Below, piece by piece: positions 19,331 through 34,049 of a stretch of DNA of 64,000 nucleotides. The DNA comes from Diabrotica undecimpunctata (taxonomy: Eukaryota; Arthropoda; Insecta; Coleoptera; Chrysomelidae). How positions within the stretch are numbered: position 1 is the first letter of the stretch; the number at the start of each line of letters is the position of its first letter. A model generated the notes under the pieces. That model was not told the DNA's origin. It saw only the letters and a program-made list of their open reading frames with translations, and ran no database searches. The translations under genes were made by a program, and so were the position numbers. The DNA lies in assembly GCF_040954645.1 (NCBI RefSeq), contig NC_092812.1, positions 3,658,001 to 3,722,000 of the forward strand. Reading direction: 5' to 3'.

Positions 19331-21470
19331 TATTGTGACTCCAGACGGAGTAAAGCCAAACCCAAAAAAAAATAAAGGCTATAAAACACTTCCCAATACC
19401 TGCTACAACGAGACAATTAAAAGGATTTCTAGGACTATTGGGATATTATCGGAAATGTATTAAAGATTTTTCAAAAATTACAAAACCCTTAACAATGCGG
19501 CTGAAGAAGAATAACGAAATAAATATTAAAGACGCAGATTATGTTAAATGCTTTAATATTTGTAAAGATCTTCTTACAAATGAACCTATTTTACAGTACC
19601 CTGACTTTACGAAACCATTTAATCTGACAACAGATGCAAGTAACTTTGCAATAGGTGCAGTTTTAAGTCAAGGAAAAATAGGTTCTGATCTACCAATTGC
19701 TTATGCGAGTAGAACATTGAATGATTCAGAAATAAACTACTCTACGATTGAAAAAGAACTCCTCGCTATAGTTTGGGCTGTTAAATATTTCCGCCCATAC
19801 ATTTTTGGTCGTCGTGTGACCCTCGTGACAGATCACAAGCCTCTTCAATGGCTATTTTCGTTAAAAGATCCTAGCTCAAAATTGTGTATGACTATGAGAT
19901 TGTTTATAAAAAAGGTGCTCTAAACACAAATAGTGATTGTCTATCAAGAATACGATTAAATGCAAATGAAACTCAAGACATAGAACCCGAAACACCTCCA
20001 AATTTTTTCGACTATATAGAAAATTTTGATGAAACATTATTAGGAACCCCAAATAATGTAGATTCAGTCTCTTTGATTGTTGAACCCGATGAAATAATAA
20101 ATGACCAAGATGCCAATGATGAAGATTCCCATGATAGCGACGGTGTTACAATCCATACAAACAAAGAAAATCCGATTACAGGTATACCTATATCAGAGAG
20201 CTCGGTAAACACTGGACTAAATCAAATTATCATTTCTCAAGTTAATTACGAACCAGCAGCACCATCTAATATAAAACTTTATGATAAAAAACAAAGAATT
20301 CTTGTACAATTTTCAAAAAATGACACTGAAGGCGACATAGTTAAATTTGTAAAAGAATATATAGTACCTAAAGTTAAATATCATTTGTATTTCGAAGATC
20401 CTATATATGAAATATTTAGTAACGTCATACAAAAATATTTCAAATCTTTGCAATTATCGCTTATTAAATGCACCAAGAAGCTAATTGATATCCTACCAAA
20501 CGAAATTGAGGAAATAATAAAAAATTATCACGAAGGAAAACCAAACCACAGAGGATTAGATGAAACAGAAAGTAGAATAAAATCCTTATATTATTGGCCG
20601 AATCAAAGAGCATCTATCCAAACCTTCATAAATGATTGTGAAATTTGCCAATTAACAAAGTACGACAGGAAACCGGTCAAACCCATGTTCAATATAACAC
20701 CTACTGCAACTAAACCCTTCCAAATTGTACACCTAGATTCGATTACGTTGGAAAATACAAAATTTTTAACTATAATAGATTCTTTTTCTAAATATGGTCA
20801 ACTGTACAAAATAAATTCAGCTCAAGGCATTGAAGTAGCGAATGCATTAATCCGATATTTTATTCATCACTGCATACCAGAACAAATAATATCTGATAAT
20901 GGAACCGAATTAAAAAATTCAGTTGTCAAAGAACTGTTAGAGTTACACAAGGTTAAAGTACATTTTATAAGCTCTCAAAATCCAGAGTCTAATGGAATTG
21001 CCGAGAGATTTCATTCTACGATCATTGAACACGTTAGACTATTAAATAATCAAAAAGAATATAAAAATGACCATATTGAACATAAAATAAATTATGCCTT
21101 ACTAGCCTATAATAACAGCATCCATTCAGTAACAAAAATGAAACCATACGAGCTGATTACGAGACATATAGATAATAATTCTCCTTTTGATATCAATATC
21201 GAGCAACAAGTTTTAAATAATTATATTTCAAACTATATAGAAAAGATGAAAATACTTTATTATAATATCAATAAATTTTTACAAAATGTAAAAGAAAAAG
21301 TAATCTCAAAAGCTAACGAAAAACGAGAAGAATTGCCTGAAACAATCCCCACTAAAATATTTGTGCGTAACAGACAATTCCAAGGTAAAACAAAAAATAA
21401 ATACAATGCTGAAGAAATAAGCAAAATTAATAAAAAAAAGAAAAACCGCGAAAATAGTTACTCGACATAA
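19331..21470 (+). pseudogene. E1 pol C-terminal part: RT connection, RNase H, integrase
   Basis: 19331-19440 encodes the RT thumb/connection (VTPDGVKPNP, GLLGYYR), with an A-run frame change near 19370. RNase H follows in 19438-19923 (TTDASNFAIGAVLSQ, STIEKELLAIVWA, VTDHKPLQWLF). A small deletion near 19880 shifts the frame and removes part of the conserved WRLKLEE block. The integrase frame (19884-21470) has an HHCC zinc domain (H, H, then CEICQ), the catalytic core with VHLDSIT, ISDNGTELKN and NGIAERFHS, and a basic C-terminal tail. The C-terminus is short compared with E2. Confidence 0.8.
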
Positions 21471-21538
21471 AAATACTGCCGAAAATATCCACTTTCCTAA
21501 CGTCAAACGACCTAAAAGAAAACCTTACAAATTTTCAG

Positions 21539-23116
21539 GTTCCTCGCAATCGGATGTGCAGCAATCCAAATTAAAGATGTTACCCATAATCTAGGCATAC
21601 TACCAATCAAATTGGGACCTGCAAAACTTCAAAAATCTAGCCACACATTTGTCCATTACTACAATTTAAATCTGCTTTTAGAAGAATATGATAGCTTAAA
21701 TATACAATATGATCACCTGAAAAATAATCTTTCTAATTGTAAATTTTTTAATAACGAAACAAAAAATTATGTTAATCTAGCACAGTACGTCAAAAATAAC
21801 ATTGAGGAACAATTTGAAAATCTAAACATACATACAAAATTGCAAAGAAATAAAAGAGGTATAATCAATGGGTTCGGTTCAATTATTAAAGCTGTAACAG
21901 GAAATCTAGATGCTGAAGATGGCGAAAAAATCAACTCAATACTAGAACACTTAAAGACGAATGAAGCAAACTTGCAAAGCCAAATCAATAACCAGTATTC
22001 GCTAAGTCACGAAATTATCAATAATTTTTATGAAACAATTTAAAATATACAAGAAAATGAAATTAATTTAAAATCAAAAATTTCGGCAATAAAAAATATA
22101 GTAGACTTCCAAACAAATCTTGAAAACGTCAACTATTTAAAAGACATGTTTAACGAAATTATAATAACATACAACCTAATACTCAATACAATGGAAAATG
22201 TCCAAAATTCTATTACATTTTGCAAACTAAAAACATTACATCCTAGCATTATTAAGTCCAGTGAATTATATAACGAACTCCAAAAATTTCATCACATTAT
22301 GAAACACAACTACCCTTTGAAGTAAAATATGAAAACATTTTAGATTTCGAAGCTATTTTACAAATAACATGTAAAATAGAAAAGAACCAAATACAATATT
22401 TTCTTTCAATTCCTATTAATTATGAATCTAATTTCGACTTTTATAAATTATTACCAATCCCAACTAAAAGTAAGTCAGAATTTGTTATCATGTTACCAAA
22501 CTTAAGATATTTATTAAAAAACGAAAAAATAACAATTCCTCTAAATGACATTTGTACTTATGGTAAGATCTTTCAATGTCCTGGTTATCTCCAAATCAAC
22601 CACGAGCACTCATGTGAAGATGAAATTCTATTTCATGGCATCTCCACACACTGCCAATACTTAAAAGCGAAAATTCCATTAAACCATATCGAAATTATCC
22701 CAGAAATTAACCAATATTTAGCTGTCTTTCCTAAAGAAGAAAAAATACTCATTAAATGTGCAGAAGAGGCGCAAATAAAAATCGTAAACGAAATTTATCT
22801 CATAGAGAACACACCATGTAAAATTATATTCCAGAATAAAGAGTTAACCTTTCAAGATGTCACATCAGGACAACCAATGATGATAAGCTAAATTCATTAA
22901 AACTTAAAGATATTCCAAATCATGAATTAAGACCCATATTACAAACTAAGCCTGTGTATCACATTTCAAGTATTTGGACAACTCTATTGTATATTGGAAT
23001 AATTATAACAATTATTATTCTATTCAAAAAGAAAATAGCGAAAACGAAGAAAAACAATTCTACAAAGAAGGAAGTAGAATGGCAAACAATCGAACTTCGA
23101 CAACAGGCTTCGTTCT
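21539..23116 (+). pseudogene. E1 env-like fusion glycoprotein gene, frameshifted
   Basis: The env frame is open from a splice-acceptor-like CAG at 21536-21538 and has no ATG near its start. It includes a furin-type basic site followed by the conserved GxINGFGS-like fusion-peptide region (near 21855), which is characteristic of insect errantivirus Env and the related baculovirus F proteins. A stop near 22041 and further frame changes between about 22300 and 22490 break it. A transmembrane segment lies at about 22967-23040, then a basic tail and a stop at 23114-23116, just before the polypurine tract. Confidence 0.75.
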
Positions 23117-23125
23117 AGGAGAGGA

Positions 23126-23369
23126 GGAGTTATCGACCCATAAATTACGAACTAAGCTTTAATGAGGTAATGACCCAAGTCCAGTGAACTGAAGAACGCT
23201 GATTAAGACAACATATGTTCCGAATGTTATACTTTTAATATTATATTTCATTCTGTATAAAAATCATATTGTTAGTTAGTCTAGATTCTGCTTTTATCGT
23301 AGTAAAACCTATTGTTACTATTTTGTGTTAAATAAATATTTTTTAAAAATATAGTTTTGGAAACCTCTA

Positions 23370-23376
<7 letters not shown>
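23126..23376 (+). repeat. E1 3' LTR with polypurine tract upstream
   Basis: The LTR follows the purine run AGGAGAGGAGG (about 23115-23125) and starts AGTTATCG. It ends at CTAATATATT against a TA microsatellite. Confidence 0.9.

Positions 23377-23445
<69 letters not shown>
23376..23445. repeat. TA microsatellite
   Basis: About 35 TA units directly abut the E1 3' LTR. It probably includes the target of integration. Confidence 0.95.
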
Positions 23446-23448
<3 letters not shown>

Positions 23449-23901
23449 AATAAAAAGAATTGTAAGTTTGCTAAGCTGTCGTCGACAAAATTACCTGGTA
23501 TAAAATTATCAAGACTAATTTAACTCGTATAAAAACTTCCATTATTTATAGATCAGTGTAAAGAACTTTGTGTTGAGTAGTAAAATTAATAAATTTCGTT
23601 TTCTTTTATTGTCTCGAGAAAATAAAAATGTGCCGTACATTTCTTTCCATTTAGAAATAATCACCGTAACTATTATTGTGTCAGATTTGGATGATCCCTC
23701 GAGAATTTATTTTCACTTACTCTGTCCAAGCGTCTATCCTTATTATCATTATGGACTTTATGTTTGACATACTGCGTTTAGGATGGTAAATTTATTTTCT
23801 CAATGTTTCGTATAAATGTGGCGCAAATGTAATAAAGCATTTTTTTAAACAGGAAAATATTATTTTACAGGACATCTCTAACTCTCTTGCAATATTATGT
23901 A
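23446..23901. other. No gene seen
   Basis: The segment is AT-rich, with no open frame of recognisable composition and no match to other parts of the window. Confidence 0.5.
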
Positions 23902-24640
23902 AGTTACGAAACAAGAACTGCTAGGTCATTTAAATAAATAAAGTGGCGTCAGCAAGCTTCACCGAGAATATAAATTTTGCTTGTGTTTTATAGCGTCACA
24001 TTTTATATTTCATTCATTGTAGCAAGAAGCCTCTGGTAAATAAAGTGTGTTTTTTTTTAAATTCTGTTCTTGAACCTATTGTCTTCACTGGCGCAGTCAG
24101 ACTAGATTTTTTCGGGAAATTCCTAAGTGAAAATTTAACGATTTCGTGAGTAGTTTTTTCGTTTTAACGATTAACCGGAAAAATGAACTAAATTGTGAAA
24201 GTATTCAAGAACAACTTTATACAAGGGATCAACAAGACCTGGGGAAAGAACAAAAATCGTCCAAACCTAGAGGCAGTAGATATTGAGTAGTAAGAGTAAG
24301 GCCTATGACAAGAACAAAAATCATCCAATCCTATAGGTAGTTATGTTGAAAATCTAAATTTAAGTGTTCCTATTTTTTTCCATTTTTATTTTTTTTTTCT
24401 ATATTTCATAATACTAATAATCAGAGAGCTATTAATCGATTTTTGAATAAGAAAATGAATTCTGTATAATATAAAGTTGAAACATTTGATAATATTTTTT
24501 ATTTTTATTATTGCAGTAATATTAGTTATAATTTGATATATATTATTGACTTAATAATTTGTGACAAATCACTTTACGTTATTAAGAAACAATAAACAAA
24601 TAAAAAGAATAAATATTGATTGAAGACGGGTCCTGAACAT
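23902..24640 (+). mobile_element. LTR and leader of an E2-related provirus (E2b), body missing
   Basis: 23902-24088 is an LTR starting AGTTACG and diverged from the E2 LTR; both share AGCGTCA blocks and a TATAAATTT-like core. TGGCGCAGTCAGACT at 24089 is the primer-binding site. The leader aligns with the E2 leader, including a twofold repeat with CAAGACCTGGGG and CCTATAGG blocks, up to AGAATAAATATT just before where E2 gag begins. No gag follows; LINE B begins instead. It is a 5' remnant, perhaps truncated by the LINE B insertion or a deletion. Confidence 0.8.
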
Positions 24641-24699
24641 GGTAATACAAATTGTGTTTACATTTCGGTCCCGAAAAATTGTCTTTTTTAAGTTAATCT

Positions 24700-25250
24700 A
24701 TATCGAAATAAATTTAAACAAAAGCAAAGTGATCGTATAAGTGCAGCTACGTTATGGAATACAACAGTGAGTTATTCTTATTTTATAATATTAAAAACAT
24801 TTTAAAGCATACCGTTTCTAAAGTTAAGTGGCGGCCGAAAGACCTGTTATCAGAATCATTTCTGGTTCTATAAATGGGCAAATTAAGTACTAATAAGTTT
24901 ATCAAATGAAATCAGATCCGACCTCAAAAATTTGTCAACAGCCATGACTGACGATCAACAATCTCAAAACGAAATATCATACTCTGTTGTGCTTAATAAT
25001 ACTTCAATTCAGTTTCCTTCCAAGAATCAAGCAATTATATTTATTGCGCTACCTGATTGTTCATCCACGGAATATTCTATTCTCATCAAAACTATCAAAT
25101 CAGTATTATTCGAACTTCCGAAGCGATAGGTCGACAATAATAAGCGCCCAGTGTTATTTGCCACTAATTAACTCGATTTTAAATTAGTACAGGTGATTCA
25201 AAGTTTGACATTAACTCAGTGTAATAAATAAGTCTATAAGCGACCCCCCC
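24700..25250 (+). other. 5' UTR of LINE copy B
   Basis: This segment has no coding resemblance to ORF1. The 65-codon frame at 24932-25129 begins with an ATG and overlaps another frame; it may be an untranslated or upstream frame. The boundary with the E2b leader lies between 24640 and 24730. Confidence 0.45.
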
Positions 25251-26671
25251 ATGGGGGACGCGATTTCCCCAGAGACGCTAATAGGTGATGTAAACTTTTC
25301 ATGTGTTAGTGATAATAGTGAAATGCATGATAATGAATCCAGTTTAATCGAAAATTTTGATGATTCGACTGCAAAAACTGCGAATAAAACGAGTGACCGT
25401 ACTACAACATTGCCAGAACTAGAAATAACACAAAAAGCAGTAGCGATAAAATTTTTCAACGTCAAATCAGATAAATACAATTTTAATATTGTTTATGTTC
25501 ATATAGAAAAAACAAACAATGAAAATATAGGCCGTTTGCATCCCTTAACTGTCGCGCATATTTTGCATAAAAAGTTGAATATTCCTAATATTATTGAAAT
25601 TAAAGGCATTGGAAAAAACAGTACTAAAGTTCTGTTAAGGTCTATTTCTGATGCAAATAATTTGGTTAAAAATTTAAAGTTAAAAAATGAAAATTTAGTA
25701 GCTTATATTCCTAATCATCTACTAGAAATTAAAGGTCTAATCAGAGATGTTGATACTCAATACGATGAAAATTATTTGGTTAGGTTTTATTAGGTTTTAA
25801 ACGAACTTTTAGAAGGGTTGACACGGAAGGAAAAACTAACTATGTACCGAAAAGGACTGTAATAGTCACCTTTGAGGGAAATATTTTACCTAGCTACATT
25901 GCAATAAATAGTGTATTTTTTCCTTTGAAAACCTATATTGGCAAGGTCACTTAGTGTTATAATTGTTTGAGGTTTGGACATATCTCCAATCAGTGTCGCA
26001 GTACACAGACACATTGCATAAAATGCGGGAAAACCAAAAATGAAGATCATGCGTGCCAGGATAATGATATTCAGTGCATCCATTGCAATAGTAAGGATCA
26101 TGTATCCATTTTCAAGAAATGTCCAAAATATGAACTGCAGAAAAAGATCAAAAACGTAATGATTGAGCAAAAAACTTCTTTCATCGAGGCAAAAACTTAC
26201 TGTGAATCATCCTTCTCGGGATTGTTAACTCAGAATAGATATTCCACACTAGAAAATATCGGAAATAAGTTTCCTCCCCTGCCACCATTCACAAAAAATT
26301 CAACCATTTCTGCTGCCACACAAGTAGTCACGCGTAGAAATCAAAACATATCCTCAAATAATACATCACAACCCTCCTCAAGTCACTATAGTATAGCGAA
26401 AAAACGAAAATTAATCTTTCCTACTCCACAGTCCCCACATAATGCACCTATGTTTCCTTTTAATTTTGGCCCCACTAGACCCCTTCCTGCTAATTTAAAC
26501 ATCCCTAATTATCAAAATAAACCAGATCTGACAGTTTTACAAACACTTATTTCCAATTACGTTTTTAATTTAATCACAAATATTCAAATTGTAGATGATA
26601 TAAAAACAATAAGTCAAGATAGTATTTACCATGGAATAAAAACGATTTTAGAGAATATTATCAATAAATAA
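25251..26671 (+). pseudogene. LINE copy B ORF1: Gag-like protein with zinc knuckles
   Basis: The ATG at 25251 starts an acidic N-terminal region followed by the conserved RLHPLTVAHILHKK and NHLLEIKGLIRDVD blocks shared with copy A. A short tandem duplication near 25783 (TAGGTTTTA) and a stop at 25791-25793 break it. Coding resumes as VTFEGNILPS near 25865, a TAG lies at about 25952, and then come three knuckles beginning CYNCLRFGHISNQC. The C-terminal part is Pro/Ser/Asn-rich and ends at 26671. The role is RNA binding in the RNP. Confidence 0.8.
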
Positions 26672-26702
26672 CATCTTCACAGAACTTAAATCATTAAAAA
26701 TT

Positions 26703-29700
26703 TTGCAATGGAACGCTCGATCCGTTGTTTCGAATAAAAACAGTTTACTTCATTTTTTAATAACTGAAAATATTGACATTGCCTTATTAAGCGAAACTTG
26801 GTTCAAACCAAATCAGAATTATATATTTAAAGGTTATAATGTAATTCGCCAAGATAAGTACGACGGGTACGCAGGTGTTGCAATATTAATTAAAACAACC
26901 ATACCATTTTGTCAAATAAATATTAGAAACAATTTTAACGATGAAATTTTAGTCTGCGGTGCTATCGTAAAAATTAATACAACAGAATTAAGTTTTCTAT
27001 CTATATATAGACCACCTAAAATTCGTACTTCCAAAAACGATTGGATAATTATCTTCTCACAAGTCAAATCACCTTTTATAATTGGAGGAGATATGAATGC
27101 TCATAACTCACTGTGGGGCTCATTACAAAATGATGCAGTTAGTCACCAAATTGTTAGTAGTGTCGAGGATCTAGATCGTCGAGTAATTTTGAATAATGGA
27201 GAGCCTACCTATGTTCCTAGATATGGTACGTAAAAATCGATGATTGACATTTCGCTCTGCACAGCTAATATAGCTAGTAAAATCACCTGGTCAGTTTTAT
27301 CTGACACCTTAGGCTCCAATCATTTTGCTATAGCTATGAATTTTTCAATAACCAACACATCGCAGGAAACAATTTATCCAAAAAGCAAATTGAATGTCAA
27401 AAAAGCAAATTGGTCCCTGTATACATCCTTAATTCAAAACATGTTTTCCAATAAAAGTAGCTCCCTTAATACTTATGAAAATTATAACTTTCTAATAGAT
27501 TGCATTAATGATGCTGCTATTAAATCTATTCCTAAATACACAATTTTTAAATTCAAAAATCGATCCCCTCCACCATGGTGGGACCCAGAATGTGATCTGA
27601 TAATTAATAACAGAAAAGAAGCATTAGCAGTTTATAAACGTTCACCAAGCCTTGTTAATTATCTAAAATGTCAGAAAAATGTTGCTCGTACTAAAAAGCA
27701 GCTGAAACAAAAAGCCAAAGCTAGTTGGATCAAATGGTGTTCCAATTTAAGCAAAAATACTTCTTCTAAAGAAATATGGTCACAAGCTAACAAAATAAAC
27801 CGAAAATCACATAATAGTACAAAACCCTTCAATGATACTTTATTAGACGACTTCGTTAATAGAGTATCTCCTCCATGGGTTCAACAATCGCCTAGACAGC
27901 CTACACAAAGTCATCATTCAAATAATCACTTTCTGTTAAAACCTTTAAACACAAAAACTGAATTAGACTTCGCCCTTAAAAACTACATTAACACTTCTTC
28001 TGAAATCGATCATGTAAAATACCCCATGTTAATCAACCTACCAGAGGTTGCAAAAAACCATCTTTTACATATCTTCAATGATATCATCCAAAATAACAAA
28101 GTTATCGATTCCTTCAAAAATATCTTAGTCGTTCCTATCCTTAAACCCGGAAGGGATCCAAATATCGTGAGTTCATATAGACCAATATCCTTACTTTCTT
28201 GCGTATTCAAAACCCTAGAAAGACTTATAAAATTTAGATGAGATTGGTGGATACAAAAAGAGAATTTACTACCAGTAAACCAGTTTGGCTACAAAAGAGG
28301 TTTGGGAACTCTAGAGGCTTTAACAACACTTGTTGTAGATATACAGAATAACTTAACTAGGAATAACTATTTAACAGCCCTATTCTTGGATATTGAAGGA
28401 GCATATGAATCAGTTTGTTTGTCAACCTTGAAATTCAAAAATGGTAAATTTCTTTCATTTGCCAATTGCTTTCGTGAAGACAATTATCGGTTTCTATACA
28501 GACAGGATAATCTACGTCAGAGACCATAATAACAAACTAATAGGACCTCGACACAACTATTACGGCATACCAAAAAGTTCGGTATTATTTAATATGTACA
28601 CCTCTGACATACATAATATGCAAATAAACAACATTCCATTTAAAATAATACAATATGCAGATGACTTTTGTGTCTATACAGAAAGTAAGAAATATGAAAA
28701 CGGTATGCAAAACCTAAGCAGAGTATGGAGTTCTCTTTTCCCATGGCACTTAGAGAACGGCTTAAATTTATCAATTGCCAAATCAGCAGTATCTGTCTTT
28801 ACAAGACACAACCTTTCTCTAAATCAAAATATACTTCTTGATAATCAATCTTTTACATTTAAAAACCATGTCAAATACCTGGGCCTTATACTGGATAAAA
28901 AATTGACTTGGAAACAACACATACAATATATGCTGGATAGATGCAACAAAGGTATTAATTTTCTTAGAATGACAACTAAAGTGTGGTGGGGTCGCGATGT
29001 TGAAACATCCTTATTGTTTTGCAGAGCTTATATACGATCCATTATAGATTATGGTTCTACTCTTTATGGTTCCGCGTCTAGAAATCTTCTAAGAAAAATT
29101 GACATTTTTCAAAATTTTGCCTTAAGGATCTGTTTAGGTGTCATGAGATCTACCCCTATAGAACCACTACATGTTGAAGCTTATGAACCTCCTCTTGAAA
29201 TTAGAAGAAATTTATTAAGCGAAAAATGGGTACTCAAAGCCCACTCAACAAATCCCAAATTATTTTCCAGTATATGTCAACTTAACGAATCTGACCTAAC
29301 TCACAAATATTGGATTAAAAAGCCATCTCCATCTTTGTGCACTGCTTTACAGAACAATTCTATTTTTTCAAAGAATTTGGCCAAAGTGGATAAAAATTTA
29401 GACTTCTTTGCTTTCTTCCATAAAACTGAAGTTATAATACCCACATATAGTGACAACATCAAATTGAGTAACAATATTCTGAGATCTGTTTTGAACTGTT
29501 ATAGTGATGCCACAGTTATATACACGGATGCTTCTAAATCAATAGAAGGGACTGGCTGTGCCTATTTTCTACCCCCAGGAGGTTCTGAATTTAAGTACAA
29601 ACTTTCCAATGAGTTCTCAATTTTCTCGGCTGAATCATTGGCCATACTCGAAGCTTTAAATTATGTTAAAAACTCTTATATTAAAAAATCGTTAATTCTT

Positions 29701-30204
29701 TCAGATTGTCTTTCAGTTTTACAGAACATAAAAAATACTTGTTTGCCCAAACCATTTAGTAATGCCATTACGATTTTTAAAAAAAATCAGCTATCGACAT
29801 GGAAAGATCAATGGAATCTTTACTGCTTTACAAACCTAACAAGATACACCACTTTACAACCAGTTATTCCACAAACTACTTGGTTTAAGAATTTTAAATC
29901 TCCACGTAAATATATAACTACCATAAATAGACTACGCTTTGGACATGCTTGTTATCCAAGTCATTTATATAAAATAAATGTGATTGAAGATGATAATTGC
30001 AAACATTGCGGAAAACTAGGTGATCTTGATCACATCTTTTTTGAATGTCCTAAGTTTCAACAGCATTCAAACTCTCTCTACAAAAAATTAATTGAATTTA
30101 ATATGTATGCACCATTTAATATCCAGTCGCTACTGGCTACAGGCTCACAACAAGTATATAATATCATTATAGATTTCTTGTCAGACACATGCACAGTTCT
30201 ATAG
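26703..30204 (+). pseudogene. LINE copy B ORF2: endonuclease, RT, RNase H, zinc finger
   Basis: The domains in order are an APE-type endonuclease (QWNARSV, GGDMNAHN, SNHFAIA), RT (SYRPISLLS, QFGYKRG, LDIEGAY, QYADDFCVY near 28650), RNase H (IYTDASKS near 29518, then SAESLAILEAL and LSDCLSVL) and a C-terminal finger with CKHCGKLGDLDH. In-frame stops lie at 27231-27233 and 28239-28241, and a frame change near 28440. The RT motif that normally reads PQGSVLSPLL is shortened to PKSSVL, so several codons are lost next to the active site. RNase H supports an I/R1/LOA-type rather than a Jockey-type element. Confidence 0.85.
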
Positions 30205-30414
30205 AATTTGTACGCGAGAATGGAATTTTTCATGATCGTGTGGAAATTTAGATTTGTATATAGAGGAGAAGCAAGTGACGCTGTAAGTTTCCTTGTCGTA
30301 TATTCTTCTATTAATTATCCGTCAGTTTTCGATTAGGGATAGAGTTGTGTATTTGTCTGATTGGAAAATGAATTGCAACTGGCTGAATGACTAATGTCTA
30401 TGCCATTAAAAAAA

Positions 30415-32640
<2,226 letters not shown>

Positions 32641-32819
32641 TAGAAATTACTTCGATCTGTTCCACATGTAATACCGATATTATAAAAGAAAATAAAAGTG
32701 TTTCTTGTGACAGTGGCATGCTGATATTCCACTCACTCCACTGATAAAAGCTTGGGCCTCTCTGCAAGTGAACTTCGGACAGTAGTGTTAAAAATCAGAT
32801 CAATAATATTCTTCTATGT
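32641..32819. other. Short spacer between LINEs C and D
   Basis: No gene is visible. It could be the end of the LINE C 3' UTR or the start of LINE D. Confidence 0.4.
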
Positions 32820-34014
32820 TGATTGCCTCGAAGCTTTCAAAAAGATTCCTAGCTTGGAGAGGTAAGTTACTGAGTTGAGTAATGAGCTACACAGAACCAG
32901 AACTGATTTGGAGGTGGTCACCTCCAAAGTAACAGCATTGGAAGACAAACTTTTGCAATTAGAAGCAAGTGATAGGAAAATAAACACTAACATGCCAAAC
33001 GGAAACAACACAATTGACGTTTTGAGTGAAATGCAGGATCGTGGTACAAGATCCAATAACAATATTATGTTTAATGTAGCTGAATTACAATTAAAGGATG
33101 TAAAAGAGCGCATAAATCATAATAACATTATGATAACAGCTACTTTGCAAAAAAAGTCTATTAACACAACGGACTTCAAATCAATCCGTATTGGAAAAAG
33201 CAGCCCCAGGCTGCTAAAGGTAATTTTTCAGATGAGAAATTTGTTGGTGAGTGTTTGAAACGTCAAACGTTTCTCTCTGGGCAATAACATTAGGATTAAT
33301 GTAGATCTAACTATACTGCAACAAAAAACACTGAAAGTGAGCTGAAAACTAAAAGAGATAATCGTGAGGCAGATCTGGTTTTTTGACAAATAAATGGGAT
33401 TCATAAAATCATAAAAAAATAAATACCCACTCTCACAATGGTGGTAACCACAGACATCCCAATAAGGAAAATTACAAAAGTTCATAGGATAGCGCCCCAT
33501 TAACAGCATATTTTCATAATATGGGAGGATTACGAACAATATTTCGGCAGTTAGAGATGTCAGTATTAAATTGCTCATATGATATTATAGTTTTTATTGA
33601 ATCATGGTTGAATGACGAGTTTTCAGAACATGAAATCAAATTTCGTGGTTATAATATGTATCGTTATGATAAGAGCATGGCAACAAGTTCTAAGAACGGG
33701 ATGGAGGAGTAATTATTGCAATAGCTGATAGATTTAGGTCAAAACTCCTTCCCTCTCCTAATAATACTATTGAACAATTAGATGTGGAATTAATTGTTTA
33801 ATTATCAACATTACATTATCGGTGCAGTCTATCCACGACCTACTTATGTTATGAGTGCTACATAATTCACTATGAATCTATCACTACCATATACCTAGGA
33901 CACACAGATAGCAAGTTTATAATACTAGTTTGTTGCCTAAATTGTATCGGTAGAATTTTAGATACCATTGGGTATTTAAAACTTACTTATTTTCAAAAAT
34001 AAATAAATAAATAA
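32820..34014 (+). pseudogene. LINE D: CR1/L2-like ORF1 and endonuclease remnant
   Basis: The first part (to about 33260) resembles a CR1/L2-type ORF1: a coiled coil (LSNELHRTRTDLEVVTSKV) followed by an RRM-like stretch starting RSNNNIMFNVAE. Decayed sequence leads to the beginning of an endonuclease (33520-33715) with IIVFIESWLNDE and RGYNMYRYDKS. Continuation near 33720-33900 is in other frames. The rest of ORF2 is absent. The sequence ends with an AAATAAATAAAT tail (33992-34014), a typical 3' terminal simple repeat for this group, so it is another internally deleted copy. Confidence 0.55.
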
Positions 34015-34049
34015 CACATACCGTTCTTGTGTGTTTTAGATGCATAAAG

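Larger units (their letters stand above)
16264..23376 (+). mobile_element. Errantivirus-like Ty3/Gypsy provirus E1, decayed
   Basis: The order is LTR, leader, gag, protease, pol C-terminal half, env, LTR. The two LTRs differ at about five places over 250 bases. The protease gene carries a small nested insertion, and the RT core is missing and replaced by unrelated DNA. The env and the closest relative E2 place it with insect errantiviruses. The right LTR runs into a TA repeat, whereas the left flank does not, and no target duplication is visible. Confidence 0.85.
24700..30414 (+). mobile_element. LINE copy B, I/Nimb-like, full-length but broken
   Basis: A 5' UTR of about 550 bases is followed by ORF1 (25251-26671), ORF2 (26703-30204), a short 3' UTR and an A run at 30406-30414. 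It is the same family as copy A at 1-3101. The 5' end is approximate. No clear target duplication was found. Confidence 0.8.
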
